A stretch of DNA of 35,892 bases from a virus: IMG/VR virus record IMGVR_UViG_3300033141_003411, positions 1 through 35,892 of that record, one strand, 5' to 3'. Below are positions 1-7,402 of the stretch, in pieces. The number at the start of each line of letters is the position of its first letter. Within the stretch, counting starts at the first letter, position 1. Under the pieces are notes generated by a model. It searched no databases, was not told the DNA's origin, and worked only from the letters and a program-made list of their open reading frames with translations. A program made the position numbers and the translations under genes.

Positions 1-1
1 C

Positions 2-1354
2 AGGAAAAAAATTAGCCGGAAGCCCCCAAGAGGAATGACTAAGGAGCGAACAAAAAGTAATGCCCCACTAAGATTGCGAGATGCGGTGTCTGCCTTTGTG
101 GACCATGAATTAAAACGGCGGCATTATAATGCAGTAGAATTAAATGCTAAAGATGTTTTACAGCTAATCAATGACCCTAAACTTTCTTCAAGAATAAACA
201 ATACAACAGGTGTGTCTTTTAATAATATATTAAAAAAATGGGTCAATGATGCTGCAACTGAAAAAACAGAGGAAATAAGCAACTGGTTCAATAAGTTTAT
301 GAGTGGAATGAGACGCAATTATGTTACATACGCACTTGGGGGCAATATGGTTACTATAATGAGGCAGCCGATTTCCTGGTGGTTAGCCGTTGCGAAAGAC
401 CCCCTTGTGTTAGTAAACTCACTCACACATGCCCATAAACTTTCTGTGAATTATAGAAAGTACTCTAAGGATGCTTTTGAAAAAAGTAGGATATTAAAAG
501 CCCGTTTTATGGAACGTGAGTTAAAAGAACTGGCCCTTTTAAAGTCCCCAAAGAAAATTTTAGGGAAGCGAATAAATAAAGAAATGGCTTTTGCTATGGT
601 TCGAGCAATGGACAAAGTTACTGTAACTGCTGTGTGGCAAGGGGCTTATCAGGCTGCTCAACAAAGAGGCATAACAGACCCGATGGTTGCAGCACAATAT
701 GCCGACAGTATCATTACTACTACTCAGCCTATGGGGGGATTAGAGGATTTGCCAGATATTTTCAGAGGTGGTACTTTCGCAAAGATGTTTACTGCTTTTC
801 AAAATCAAGTAAACCAACAATATAATTTCTGGGCTTTTGATGTTATCCAGGCTAAGCGAAAAGGCAGAATAAATAATCTTGAGTTGGCCTGGCGAGTTAT
901 GGTAGGACACATTATTCCTGCGTTTATTATGGGACTTGTAAGTCGGGGAAGACTCCCGGATGAAAAAGAAGTTCTTACAGACCAAGCTGGATATTTTATA
1001 TTGCCTCTATACTTTTTTGGCAACTTAGTGAATAACCTTCTGCAAGGATACGGGGGGCGAGAAACTCTCCCTTTGCAAGTTTATGATGATATTGCAGACA
1101 TAAAAGAGTATAAAGGTTGGGGGGCTAAGATTAAAGCAGGGCTAAGGGCTGCCGGGCGTGGTTTTGGTTGGCCCCTTAACCAGCCAATTCGTACAATAGA
1201 AGGAGCATTGGACCTTTTTAATAAGAAGGATACGGATTATCGCCGGTTAATCTGGTCTAAATACATGCTCCAAAAACGGGAAGAGCCGACTACCAAACGC
1301 CCTGTGTTAAGGCGTAGAAAGAGGGGACGTGGAAGGGGAAGACGTGCAAGATAA
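2..1354 (+). CDS. C-terminal part of a large phage virion / polyvalent-type protein (5' end outside window)
   Basis: The frame is open to the left edge, so the ATG at 35 is probably internal and the true protein is longer. The visible 451 codons are mostly helical. The central part (TMFxxFQNQVNQQYNFWAFD-like, about residues 255-285) and the following hydrophobic stretch (IIPAFIMGLVSRG, YFILPLYFFGNLVNNLL) resemble the C-terminal domains of very large phage polyvalent or internal virion proteins (LPD38-like); this assignment is from memory of the motif. The last 20 residues are strongly basic (RRRKRGRGRGRRAR). It is the penultimate gene of a plus-strand late block and overlaps the small membrane gene that follows. 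Confidence 0.6.
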   Translation, partial: RKKISRKPPRGMTKERTKSNAPLRLRDAVSAFVDHELKRRHYNAVELNAKDVLQLINDPKLSSRINNTTGVSFNNILKKWVNDAATEKTEEISNWFNKFMSGMRRNYVTYALGGNMVTIMRQPISWWLAVAKDPLVLVNSLTHAHKLSVNYRKYSKDAFEKSRILKARFMERELKELALLKSPKKILGKRINKEMAFAMVRAMDKVTVTAVWQGAYQAAQQRGITDPMVAAQYADSIITTTQPMGGLEDLPDIFRGGTFAKMFTAFQNQVNQQYNFWAFDVIQAKRKGRINNLELAWRVMVGHIIPAFIMGLVSRGRLPDEKEVLTDQAGYFILPLYFFGNLVNNLLQGYGGRETLPLQVYDDIADIKEYKGWGAKIKAGLRAAGRGFGWPLNQPIRTIEGALDLFNKKDTDYRRLIWSKYMLQKREEPTTKRPVLRRRKRGRGRGRRAR

Positions 1355-1505
1355 AGACCGAGACATTTTAATAAAATTAGAAAGAGACATGTCCTGGGTA
1401 AAGACTATGCTGAGCAATCATCTTCGGCACCACTGGGCGGTTACATTAGCTTTGCTTGGTATTGCCGGAAGTTTAAGTGTCGCTCTCATTATTGCACTTA
1501 TTTAA
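1344..1505 (+). CDS. Small XhlA-like membrane protein, holin candidate
   Basis: This 53-residue ORF starts at GTG with a good ribosome binding site (GGAAGGGGAAGAC-GTG) inside the 3' end of the preceding gene. Residues 1-27 form a charged amphipathic segment (KLERDMSWVKTMLSNHLRHH) and residues 31-53 a single membrane helix (LALLGIAGSLSVALIIALI). This is the layout of XhlA-type haemolysin/holin accessory proteins. Its place at the end of the late operon fits a lysis role, but no endolysin is visible beside it, so the function is an inference. Its 3' end overlaps the convergent minus-strand gene by 33 bases. Confidence 0.6.
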   Translation: MQDKDRDILIKLERDMSWVKTMLSNHLRHHWAVTLALLGIAGSLSVALIIALI

Positions 1506-1838
1506 AGCTTGTTCAGCAATCTGTAAGTTATTTTTCATTGTGTATAAAACATCTTTCAACTTCTTATTTTCAGTCTGGGCTTGTTCTAAAACGGGTAAAT
1601 AAACATCATTCATTTGTTTACTTATTTCAAAAGATTTTTTCAATTTTTCAAACTTATGGTGAATATGGACTAAATCACAACGATAACAACCTTTATAGGT
1701 ATCTTCTGGTAAGGGTTGATGAGCTTCACAAAACCCTTTTCGATATAAGGAAAGTTCAGCTTGAAGTCTCTCAATAATTATAAGCTCTTCGCCCCCAACA
1801 ATTGAGTTAGGGGTGGACATTAAGTCATCATAGTTCAT
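1473..1838 (-). CDS. Hypothetical coiled-coil protein, last gene of the minus-strand cluster
   Basis: The protein has 121 residues and no recognised family. The ATG has a clear SD (TTAGGAGAATAAA-ATG). Residues 40-60 contain a Cys/His group (CEAHQP, CYRCDLVHIHH) that could bind zinc. The second half is rich in K, E, L and Q with heptad-like spacing, consistent with a coiled coil. It is tail-to-tail with the holin candidate and marks the 3' boundary of the early transcription block. Confidence 0.65.
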   Translation of the reverse strand: MNYDDLMSTPNSIVGGEELIIIERLQAELSLYRKGFCEAHQPLPEDTYKGCYRCDLVHIHHKFEKLKKSFEISKQMNDVYLPVLEQAQTENKKLKDVLYTMKNNLQIAEQALNKCNNESDT

Positions 1839-1847
1839 TTTATTCTC

Positions 1848-2747
1848 CTAATTAGTTAAAGTTTTATGAGCTTGTAATTTTCCAATATGTACATGTTTTT
1901 GAATTACACCATCTGGCCAGACATCCACAGCAACCAAACCAAATTGAACTTTACGCGAACAACGTCTGCTACCAAACTTGGTCCCATAGGTTTGTAAAGC
2001 TGGTGTGGAAAATGCAGTACAGTCCTCAAGTTCTAATTCAGCAAACCTATGTGTATGTGCTCTAACTAAAACATCAGCTTTAGGCTGTTCTCCTAAAATG
2101 GCCCACTCTCGATTGTCTATAATCTCGTTGTATAATGAGGTTGCAGGATTTCTTGTTGCTGATTGATGATGTTTCAAATCAAATACACAGCCGTTGACTT
2201 TTTCCCACTCGTGAGAACCTATTTTACTTTTGAAGTAGTGGGCTACATCTGTTTCCCAATCTTCTTTTGTACCTGTGTGGTAAGGTGTGCCGTACACAAA
2301 TACCCAACCCCCTGCTTCTATTGGTTCTAAACACTCAATTGCCATACATATTTGTACTTTGCGGTCAGTAGTAATTAACTCTGTTCCACCACTTCGAGAA
2401 CCATCCCCATCATTGAGGTCTCCCATTACAAAAGCCTTGTCAATAGGTTTCAGGGCATTGAGGGTGTTTATATACCACTCCCAAGCCTCTTTTTGTAGTA
2501 TCGCCCATTTGTTTCTTTTCTTGTGCTCTTCTGTGGTAGGGTTAGAATAGTATTTATATTGATACGCAGGGGGTGTAAGTCCAACATTAGAACCACAGTG
2601 GGGGTCCGCAGGAAATAAAATCCGGGGGCGTTTGATTCTGGAGATTCTTCTTACTGCGTGAAAATTTACTTTAAGTAGTTTAGCAATTTTTTTATGGCTT
2701 AAACCAGCCCTTAAACAACTACATATTTCGTGAAGTTTCTTGTGCAT
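1848..2747 (-). CDS. Metallophosphoesterase with N-terminal helix-turn-helix
   Basis: The protein has 299 residues. The ATG chosen at 2747 overlaps the stop of the upstream gene (TAATG) and has an SD (GGAG); an upstream in-frame GTG would overlap that gene further. Residues 4-45 look like a homeodomain-like HTH (LSHKKIAKLLKVNFHAVRRI). The rest carries the calcineurin-like phosphoesterase signature in order: DPHCG (D-x-H), GDLNDG (GDxxD type), YHTG where GNH is expected, and RAHTHRF (GHxH type). Such phage enzymes are usually annotated as phosphodiesterases or DNA-repair-like phosphatases. The substrate is unknown. The HTH suggests nucleic-acid binding. Confidence 0.75.
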   Translation of the reverse strand: MHKKLHEICSCLRAGLSHKKIAKLLKVNFHAVRRISRIKRPRILFPADPHCGSNVGLTPPAYQYKYYSNPTTEEHKKRNKWAILQKEAWEWYINTLNALKPIDKAFVMGDLNDGDGSRSGGTELITTDRKVQICMAIECLEPIEAGGWVFVYGTPYHTGTKEDWETDVAHYFKSKIGSHEWEKVNGCVFDLKHHQSATRNPATSLYNEIIDNREWAILGEQPKADVLVRAHTHRFAELELEDCTAFSTPALQTYGTKFGSRRCSRKVQFGLVAVDVWPDGVIQKHVHIGKLQAHKTLTN

Positions 2748-3139
2748 TATAGGTTCTCCAGCCACACCTTTAACAATTCCAGATTTGCCTCGCTCATATC
2801 CTCAAGAAAATAAACAGGAACTCCTGTAACTCTTGCGGTTGTCAATTCTCTTTCCATACCCCCTGAAAGCTTTAGAGCATCACAGCGAGAAACAATAACG
2901 CAATCAATATCAAGTATTTGTTCAACATCCAAGAAACCTAACTCTAAAGCAACTTGTGGAAACTCATCCATTTCTGCGGGCACATAGAAGTCAAGATTAC
3001 TCCCAAAGTATATTCTTAGTTGTTTACAAACTTCTTTAGCTTTTGTAAGATTAGACTCTATTGTTTCTACAGACGCTTCATTGCCCTCAAGTCCCCGAAT
3101 ATAGTGGGACACATACACTTTAATCTTTTTCTTTAACAT
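2747..3139 (-). CDS. Nucleoside 2-deoxyribosyltransferase-like protein (DUF4406 type)
   Basis: The protein has 130 residues. The start at 3139 has a GAGGA SD and cuts an in-frame extension (MRIFV) that would run further into the upstream gene. It has a Rossmann-like fold signature: KVYVSHYIRG at the N-terminus (like YISGPIxG of DUF4406), VEQILDIDCVIVSRCDAL, then SGGMERELTTAR with the Glu where NDT-family enzymes have their catalytic acid, then GVPVYFLED. Family members cleave or exchange the base of deoxynucleosides or deoxynucleotides, so a role in phage nucleotide metabolism is likely. It sits directly downstream of a dATP/dGTP diphosphohydrolase-type gene. Confidence 0.7.
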   Translation of the reverse strand: MLKKKIKVYVSHYIRGLEGNEASVETIESNLTKAKEVCKQLRIYFGSNLDFYVPAEMDEFPQVALELGFLDVEQILDIDCVIVSRCDALKLSGGMERELTTARVTGVPVYFLEDMSEANLELLKVWLENL

Positions 3140-3494
3140 TACAAAAATCCTCATAGTGGGGCATGTCGTCTAAAGTTTCTGACAAAATCCCCATTGTTAT
3201 CATTTCTTCATAGTGCATAAGAAACTCCGCATTTACTGCAATAGCAGCAAGATGGTCTTCATTTTTCCTGCCCATCATATATTGTAAAAGATGCCTAAAC
3301 ATAGAAGCAACACACCGGCTAAAGGGAATACCCTTTTCCCAGTTTCTTTCAGCGTATTTGATAGCACCCAATCTGAGCCACTCCCCCTTACGCCATTGAG
3401 CATAGGGTGAAATTAAATCAGGACGTGGTTTATCTTCTGCGGCGTCTCTAACTGCACCTGTTTCAAACTCGCTCCTTTTTCCAGAATCTTCCAT
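3120..3494 (-). CDS. dATP/dGTP diphosphohydrolase N-terminal domain protein (DUF5664 type)
   Basis: The 124-residue protein matches the layout of the phage DUF5664 domain (now named for dATP/dGTP diphosphohydrolase): FETGAVRDAAEDKPRPDLIS, then GAIKYAERNWEKGIPFSRCV, FRHLLQYMMG, and EDHLAAIAVNAEFLMHYEE. The conserved E/D and H residues sit in the all-alpha MazG-like positions. Members act on purine dNTPs and occur in some phages that alter their dNTP pools, including Z-genome phages, but they also occur in many ordinary phages. The start has a strong SD (AAGGAGTAATTAA-ATG). It is grouped with the DUF6899 and deoxyribosyltransferase-like genes. Confidence 0.75.
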   Translation of the reverse strand: MEDSGKRSEFETGAVRDAAEDKPRPDLISPYAQWRKGEWLRLGAIKYAERNWEKGIPFSRCVASMFRHLLQYMMGRKNEDHLAAIAVNAEFLMHYEEMITMGILSETLDDMPHYEDFCNVKEKD

Positions 3495-3498
3495 TTAA

Positions 3499-3765
3499 TT
3501 ACTCCTTATCAAGTTCACTAACATTTCCATTTTCAGACTTCTTTTTTAGCTCATAAGGCCCAGCTACTCTTTGGTAGAACTCCTGTTTCACACACTCCAA
3601 AATACCTACTACAGTGTTAATAGAATTATAACTCAAGCCGGTTTCTTTAAGGTACTTATGTAACAAAGAGGTTACAATATAATTTATTTCTCCTGCGGAC
3701 AAAAACTTAGGACATTGTTTAAAAAAAGTAAGTTTTTCTCTTTTTTTAGGTGAAATGTAGGGCAT
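3499..3765 (-). CDS. Conserved phage protein of the DUF6899 type
   Basis: The protein has 88 residues. It begins MPYISPKKREKL and continues with LSAGEINYIVTSLLHKYL, GLSYNSINTVVGILECVKQEFYQRV, and ends APYE-like plus K..ENGNV. This is the recognisable pattern of a small phage protein family of unknown function that often sits next to DUF5664 genes. Its start overlaps the stop of the upstream Cys-rich gene (TAATG), so translation is probably coupled. No catalytic motif is visible. Confidence 0.75.
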   Translation of the reverse strand: MPYISPKKREKLTFFKQCPKFLSAGEINYIVTSLLHKYLKETGLSYNSINTVVGILECVKQEFYQRVAGPYELKKKSENGNVSELDKE

Positions 3766-3917
3766 TATTTCCCCCTTCTGATTTCTTTTCCATTTTCATC
3801 TACATCGTAAGCCGCCGGACATCTTTCAAGAAATGTACGTTTTCTTTGCAGATGTTTCTCACGACAAATACCATCACAAGGCTTACCATTACATGAACAA
3901 TATATTCTTTTTACCAT
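3765..3917 (-). CDS. Small Cys-rich protein (50 residues)
   Basis: This short ORF starts at ATG 3917 with an SD (TTGGAGAACGA-ATG) and ends in TAATG overlap with the DUF6899 gene. The N-terminus holds a compact cysteine cluster (CSCNGKPCDGIC) plus a later Cys in ERCPAAYDVDENG, consistent with a small metal-binding fold. No family is recognised. Its tight coupling on both sides argues that it is a real gene. Confidence 0.6.
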   Translation of the reverse strand: MVKRIYCSCNGKPCDGICREKHLQRKRTFLERCPAAYDVDENGKEIRRGK

Positions 3918-4165
3918 TCGTTCTCCAATTCATCAAAATCTGTTTTAGTTTTACACTCCTGATAAAACTCACAAACGCCATTAACAGGTTTAAAGTCCCC
4001 AAAAGTGGAGTTAAACAATGGGGTTGCAATATATCTGTAACAGTTATAACGCAGGGGACACTTACTATTTTTGCAAAGTCCGAAAGCAAGGTCATACCCT
4101 TTTCTATATGCTTTGAAATTCATTGCTCCCCGGCCTCTGCCTCGTCTTGCATCAGTCATTTTCAT
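3911..4165 (-). CDS. Hypothetical Cys-containing protein
   Basis: The protein has 84 residues. A basic N-terminus (TDARRGRGRG) is followed by Cys pairs (CKNSKCPLRYNC and GVCEFYQEC). Zinc binding is plausible, but no family is recognised. The start is uncertain: ATG 4165 and ATG 4159 both overlap the 3' end of the upstream membrane-peptide gene, and no strong SD decides between them. The 3' end overlaps the next ATG by seven bases. Confidence 0.55.
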   Translation of the reverse strand: MKMTDARRGRGRGAMNFKAYRKGYDLAFGLCKNSKCPLRYNCYRYIATPLFNSTFGDFKPVNGVCEFYQECKTKTDFDELENEW

Positions 4166-4283
4166 TCCAATAAATATTTTCTAACCAACGAATAAAACAA
4201 ATTGTAGCACAAATGATAGCAGATATAAAAACACTTGTTATACAAATATCTGTTACTATGTTTGAGAGTAATTGAGTTTCCAT
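4152..4283 (-). CDS. Small single-helix membrane protein (43 residues)
   Basis: The ATG follows the NinG stop codon with no gap (TAA-ATG) and has an upstream AAGGGG SD. Residues 9-32 are a hydrophobic segment (IVTDICITSVFISAIICATICFI) followed by RWLENIYW. This predicts one transmembrane helix with a short charged tail. The function is unknown. The overlap with the next gene supports coupled translation. Confidence 0.55.
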   Translation of the reverse strand: METQLLSNIVTDICITSVFISAIICATICFIRWLENIYWNEND

Positions 4284-4694
4284 TTATAACCCCTTTGCTT
4301 TTTTTAAAATTTTAACACCCTTTTTACAACACTCAATTATTTCCTCTAACTCTTCTTTAGTAAGAGTAGTTTTCTGACGAGATAATTTGAGTAATCTGTT
4401 GAACTCTTTCTCACCGTAGGTATTTATAATATATTCTGAGTATTCTGCACCTCGACCAGACTTAAACCGATTGCACGAAATACATTGGGGATGGCAATTG
4501 TAAAGTTCAAAACGAGTACCCAACTTATCTCTATTTATCCAATGACCAGCATCAATTTCTTTCCAGAATCTGACCACCCCACAGGTGATACACGCACAAT
4601 GTCCTGAATCAGAAGCGGCTTGCAACCGGATAAATCGTGAAAACCATCTATCTGCTGTCTTTATAAGTTGGCGAATACTTTTAGGTTTTCTCAT
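4284..4694 (-). CDS. ninG: NinG / Rap-like recombination protein
   Basis: The 136-residue protein matches lambda NinG: KTADRWFSRFIRLQAAS, then CACITCGVVRFWKEIDAGHWINRD, then ELYNCHPQCISCNRFKSGRGAEYSEYI and a helical C-terminus. The CxTC, GH and C..CN residues form a zinc-stabilised HNH-like core. NinG/Rap proteins promote RecBCD-independent recombination in lambda through Holliday-junction cleavage. Its length is shorter than lambda NinG (about 200 residues) but the core is complete. It lies in the same operon as the nucleotide-metabolism genes, downstream of a leaderless-type promoter. Confidence 0.85.
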   Translation of the reverse strand: MRKPKSIRQLIKTADRWFSRFIRLQAASDSGHCACITCGVVRFWKEIDAGHWINRDKLGTRFELYNCHPQCISCNRFKSGRGAEYSEYIINTYGEKEFNRLLKLSRQKTTLTKEELEEIIECCKKGVKILKKAKGL

Positions 4695-4885
4695 TCATTT
4701 ATCCCATGTGCTTTAAGGTTTTCAATATGCTCAGGTAAATAATCTTCCGGTCCTATATTTCGTTCACACACTTCTTCGTGAGGATAGGGGGCCATATCCA
4801 AATAAACAATTAAATTGTATCTTTTACAAACTCTTTCATACTCTTGTAAAAATAATCTAAGTCTGGCTTCTTCATTAGATTCCAT
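4691..4885 (-). CDS. Hypothetical protein (64 residues)
   Basis: The start at ATG 4885 is preceded by TTTGGAGATAAAG, a good SD; a longer in-frame ORF would run through the upstream gene and is not preferred. The product is acidic (ESNEEARLRLFLQEYERVC, MAPYPHEEVCERNIGPEDYLPEHIENL) and soluble. No family is recognised. It overlaps the NinG start by four bases. Confidence 0.55.
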   Translation of the reverse strand: MESNEEARLRLFLQEYERVCKRYNLIVYLDMAPYPHEEVCERNIGPEDYLPEHIENLKAHGINE

Positions 4886-5033
4886 CTTTATCTCCAAAAG
4901 TTTTTTTAAAACGAATTGCAAGTTCAGCCAGCACTTGTTCAACACCTATTTCTGAACAATACAAAATACAGTTTTCGAGATGTATCCAAGCATCTCGCAA
5001 AGTAAGTTTTGTGTACTCAAGTTTATTTTTCAT
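4875..5033 (-). CDS. Small protein expressed from a probable leaderless mRNA (52 residues)
   Basis: The ATG at 5033 lies exactly seven bases after the -10 box of the promoter at 5040-5068, so the predicted transcript starts at or next to the A of ATG and no SD is present. The product is MKNKLEYTKLTLRDAW followed by HLENCILYCSEIGVEQVLAELAIRFKK, probably helical, with no recognised family. It is the first gene of the ninG operon. Its stop lies inside the next gene. Confidence 0.6.
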   Translation of the reverse strand: MKNKLEYTKLTLRDAWIHLENCILYCSEIGVEQVLAELAIRFKKTFGDKDGI

Positions 5034-5039
5034 AATTAT

Positions 5040-5068
5040 ATTATACCATAATTAAGATTGAAAGTCAA
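5040..5068 (-). promoter_or_regulatory. Promoter P1, sigma70-like with conserved spacer
   Basis: On the minus strand it reads TTGACT (5068-5063), a 17-base spacer ending AATTATGG, and TATAAT (5045-5040). The -35 box lies within the last codons of the primase gene (Leu-Asp of SLDFQS). The ATG at 5033 follows after six bases. Confidence 0.85.
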
Positions 5069-5882
5069 GGGAATTCTTATTATTTTTAAACTCAAAACGA
5101 TTTTCAATAATATACATTAACTCTTTAAGGTCAAGGCCTGCTGCTCGCCAAGCCCTTAAATCTTTGACATCTCCGGGGGGTACAATAATTTTTATGTCTG
5201 GCATAGGTATTGTAAATAATCTATATCCCTGCGAAATCCATAATCCAAGTGTTTTAGCTCCCGCAATTCCTGGAGCATCATTATCACTAACTATTACAAT
5301 TTGTGATGGGTTCTTTTTTGCACAAAACTTTATAATATGTTCTCGACCTGTTCCACAAGACAAACGACCAATAGCTTTCAAGCCCATATCAAGAGCAGCC
5401 GCAGTATCAGAAATTCCCTCACAGATAAACAAAGTTTCTAAGTTTTCCCAGTTTAGCCGGGGTATAAATATTCCAACCGTACTTCCCTTGACCATCTTTT
5501 TTGAACTATCTGGAAACCTTCTGGAAATACCCACAACCTTGTCAGCAGAGTCTCGTACGGGAAAAGTATAGGCCTCACCATCCCAACCTGTTTCCATAGC
5601 ATAAAGAGTATCAATTTGTTGTGTCATAAAGGGGGGTGGAGTTGAACAACGTTCTTGATTTAGTGGTTCGAGGTAGGCATCAATATAACACTGATTTAAA
5701 ATATCCCAGTTTATTTTCATTGTGTGTCTCTTTCTTACAGGCTTTGGTTTAAACTTTCCAGGTTTAATGATATGTAACCAACCATTTCCTGTACTCCTTA
5801 CAGCCCCTTCTGGAGTACGGACACAAATAGCAGCCATACCATCTTCTGAGTACAAACAACCTTCTAGGACAGGGGTTTTCAT
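5052..5882 (-). CDS. TOPRIM-domain DNA primase
   Basis: The protein has 276 residues. The TOPRIM core is visible as LFICEGISDTAAALDMG (catalytic EGxxD, about residues 150-166) and IVIVSDNDAPGIAGA (DxDxxG, about 195-209). This matches DnaG-type phage primases that make RNA primers for the replicative polymerase. There is no complete CHC2 zinc finger in this ORF, only a single Cys region near ICVRTPEGA, so zinc binding may be supplied by a separate small Cys protein such as the one at 6140-6373. The SD at ATG 5882 is weak; ATG 5720 is an alternative that would remove 54 residues. It follows the helicase in the same operon. Confidence 0.8.
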   Translation of the reverse strand: MKTPVLEGCLYSEDGMAAICVRTPEGAVRSTGNGWLHIIKPGKFKPKPVRKRHTMKINWDILNQCYIDAYLEPLNQERCSTPPPFMTQQIDTLYAMETGWDGEAYTFPVRDSADKVVGISRRFPDSSKKMVKGSTVGIFIPRLNWENLETLFICEGISDTAAALDMGLKAIGRLSCGTGREHIIKFCAKKNPSQIVIVSDNDAPGIAGAKTLGLWISQGYRLFTIPMPDIKIIVPPGDVKDLRAWRAAGLDLKELMYIIENRFEFKNNKNSLDFQS

Positions 5883-5897
5883 CTGTACATCGAAGCA

Positions 5898-6140
5898 CTA
5901 TATATGCCACCTATTGAACTCAACAAATAAATAGAAACAAAAAAGATTTAACCAAACTTCTAAACACCAACCCTTAGATTTTACTTTTGCAAACTCAACA
6001 GCCCCATTTTGATGTAGTGGTAAGCTGTCAAACTTACCAAAAATAGGTCGTATTGAAAAAGGAAGTCCCCACTCTTCCCAGCTTAGACCACCACAAAGCA
6101 TCCCGTCATGTTTTTCTTTTTTCCAGCTAAAGAGTTTCAT
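5898..6140 (-). CDS. Conserved hypothetical phage protein (80 residues)
   Basis: The start is ATG 6140 with SD GGAGATTTTTG, overlapping the upstream stop as TGATG. The sequence is MKLFSWKKEKHDGMLCGGLSWEE-WGLPFSI..., ending in an aromatic hydrophobic segment (WLNLFCFYLFVEFNRW). Similar short 'GGL.W..WGLP' proteins occur in many phages without known function. The C-terminal segment could be membrane-associated. Confidence 0.6.
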   Translation of the reverse strand: MKLFSWKKEKHDGMLCGGLSWEEWGLPFSIRPIFGKFDSLPLHQNGAVEFAKVKSKGWCLEVWLNLFCFYLFVEFNRWHI

Positions 6141-6373
6141 CAAAAATCTCCAGCATTGTCTTGTTCATCAGGATTATAAAAAACCTTAAGTCTTACTCCC
6201 AAACAACAATGCGGACAAAATAAAATGTGCGGGTATTCTCCATCACTCATCATAGGCTGGTGTTCCCCCTTACCACCACATTTTATTTTCCATTCTGTGC
6301 AAAGAGGGCAAGTGAGGGGTTTTCCCGCAGTAACTTGTTTTCCCAATACTTTTTCAATTTCTTTATTAGTCAT
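6140..6373 (-). CDS. Small zinc-ribbon protein between helicase and primase genes
   Basis: The protein has 77 residues with two CxxC knuckles (CPLCTEWKIKCGGKGEH at about 22-38 and FCPHCCLGVRL at about 53-63) and HILFCPHC typical of zinc ribbons. It overlaps the helicase stop as ATGA and the next gene as TGATG. Its position suggests an accessory role in replication, possibly the missing zinc module of the primase. That role is inferred from position only. Confidence 0.65.
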   Translation of the reverse strand: MTNKEIEKVLGKQVTAGKPLTCPLCTEWKIKCGGKGEHQPMMSDGEYPHILFCPHCCLGVRLKVFYNPDEQDNAGDF

Positions 6374-7230
6374 AAAAATTTCTCCGGTTTTATCTCTTTG
6401 AAGCTCATCATTTCACTCAACCACACAACAGGAACTTTCCCTACAGGGCCGTTTCGATTTTTACCTATAATTATAAAAGCCTCTCCATCATCCTCGCTAT
6501 CAATATCAGCCTCTTTTATATTAAAATAACTTGGTCGATGTATAAGAAGTACTACATCTGCGTTTTCTTCTATTTTACCACTGTCTCTTAAATCAGACAA
6601 TCTTGGTTCATGTGTTTCTCGTTTAGTGTTTTCACGATTGAGTTGACACAAAAGAACCACAGGTACATTCAACTCTTTCGCAATAGCTTTTATATCTCTT
6701 GTAATATTCCCGATATCCTCATAAGACCGTCCAGTTGACATATCAGCCCCAAGTAGTTGAAGATAGTCAATAAAAATGCAGCTAACGTTTTTTGGAACTG
6801 ATGGGTTAGTTTGAAACTCATTGCGGATATACATAGGGGTTATATAACTGGTATCATCAATCCAGATGCCTCTCTCTTTCAAACAGTTCAGAGCCTTGTT
6901 AATATCTATGGCAACTTTTTCGGTTATTCCACCTTGTTTGATAGCATGTAAATTTATATTGGCAAAGTTAGCAACCATTCGTTCAGCCAAAATTTGAAAT
7001 GACATCTCCGCAGAGAAAATAATTACCGGACCCTCTCGGCTGGCACTCAGCACAAAATCAGTCATTAAACTTGTTTTGCCCATTGAGGGTCTGCCTGCTA
7101 CAACAATTAGCTCTGAGGGCTTAAATCCCAAAAGCATCTGGTCAAGTTCATAGAAACCTGTTGTAATCCCTTTGTCCGGGGCCTTTAACTTCTCAATTAC
7201 ACTGTCAAGATTCTCAGATAAACTTTCCAT
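6370..7230 (-). CDS. DnaB-type replicative helicase, RecA-like domain only
   Basis: The protein has 286 residues and all motifs of the DnaB C-terminal ATPase: GITTGFYELDQMLLGF, Walker A GRPSMGKTS (about 46-54), FSAEMS, Walker B IFIDYLQLL (about 150-158), VVLLCQLNRE, and the arginine-finger region RLSDLRDSGKIEENADVVLLIHRP, then KNRNGPVG. Cellular DnaB is about 460-470 residues; the N-terminal primase-interacting domain is missing here. It unwinds the fork 5'-3' as a hexamer with the primase encoded downstream. The SD is GGGAGCAGGCAG-ATG. Confidence 0.9.
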   Translation of the reverse strand: MESLSENLDSVIEKLKAPDKGITTGFYELDQMLLGFKPSELIVVAGRPSMGKTSLMTDFVLSASREGPVIIFSAEMSFQILAERMVANFANINLHAIKQGGITEKVAIDINKALNCLKERGIWIDDTSYITPMYIRNEFQTNPSVPKNVSCIFIDYLQLLGADMSTGRSYEDIGNITRDIKAIAKELNVPVVLLCQLNRENTKRETHEPRLSDLRDSGKIEENADVVLLIHRPSYFNIKEADIDSEDDGEAFIIIGKNRNGPVGKVPVVWLSEMMSFKEIKPEKFL

Positions 7231-7402
7231 CTGCCTGCTCCCATAAACTCAGGTGGTTGTTAAATACATTACTTAGAAAGCTTTTTAACCCACGTTTTGC
7301 ACTATCCTTACGGCTATAAAACCGTCCCCAAGCTACTGTTTTTCCATTGTACGAAAGTCTCCATAACCATTTTCCACCGTAATCATAAAGCTCAGCTTTC
7401 AT
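7214..7402 (-). CDS. Small YegP/DUF1508-like protein
   Basis: The 62-residue sequence has YDYGGKWLWRLSYNGKTVAWGR-FYSRKDSAKRGLKSF. The W-R-L-x-x-NGK..A....Y.s...A..gi..f pattern resembles the DUF1508 fold, which often occurs as a small beta-alpha unit of unknown function. The SD is GGAGACCCAAA-ATG. It overlaps both neighbours in the replication operon. Confidence 0.55.
   Translation of the reverse strand: MKAELYDYGGKWLWRLSYNGKTVAWGRFYSRKDSAKRGLKSFLSNVFNNHLSLWEQADGKFI

Noticed and set aside
5164-5571. 135-residue plus-strand ORF opposite the primase gene
   Set aside because: It is antisense to a primase gene with clear TOPRIM motifs and has no SD or family pattern.
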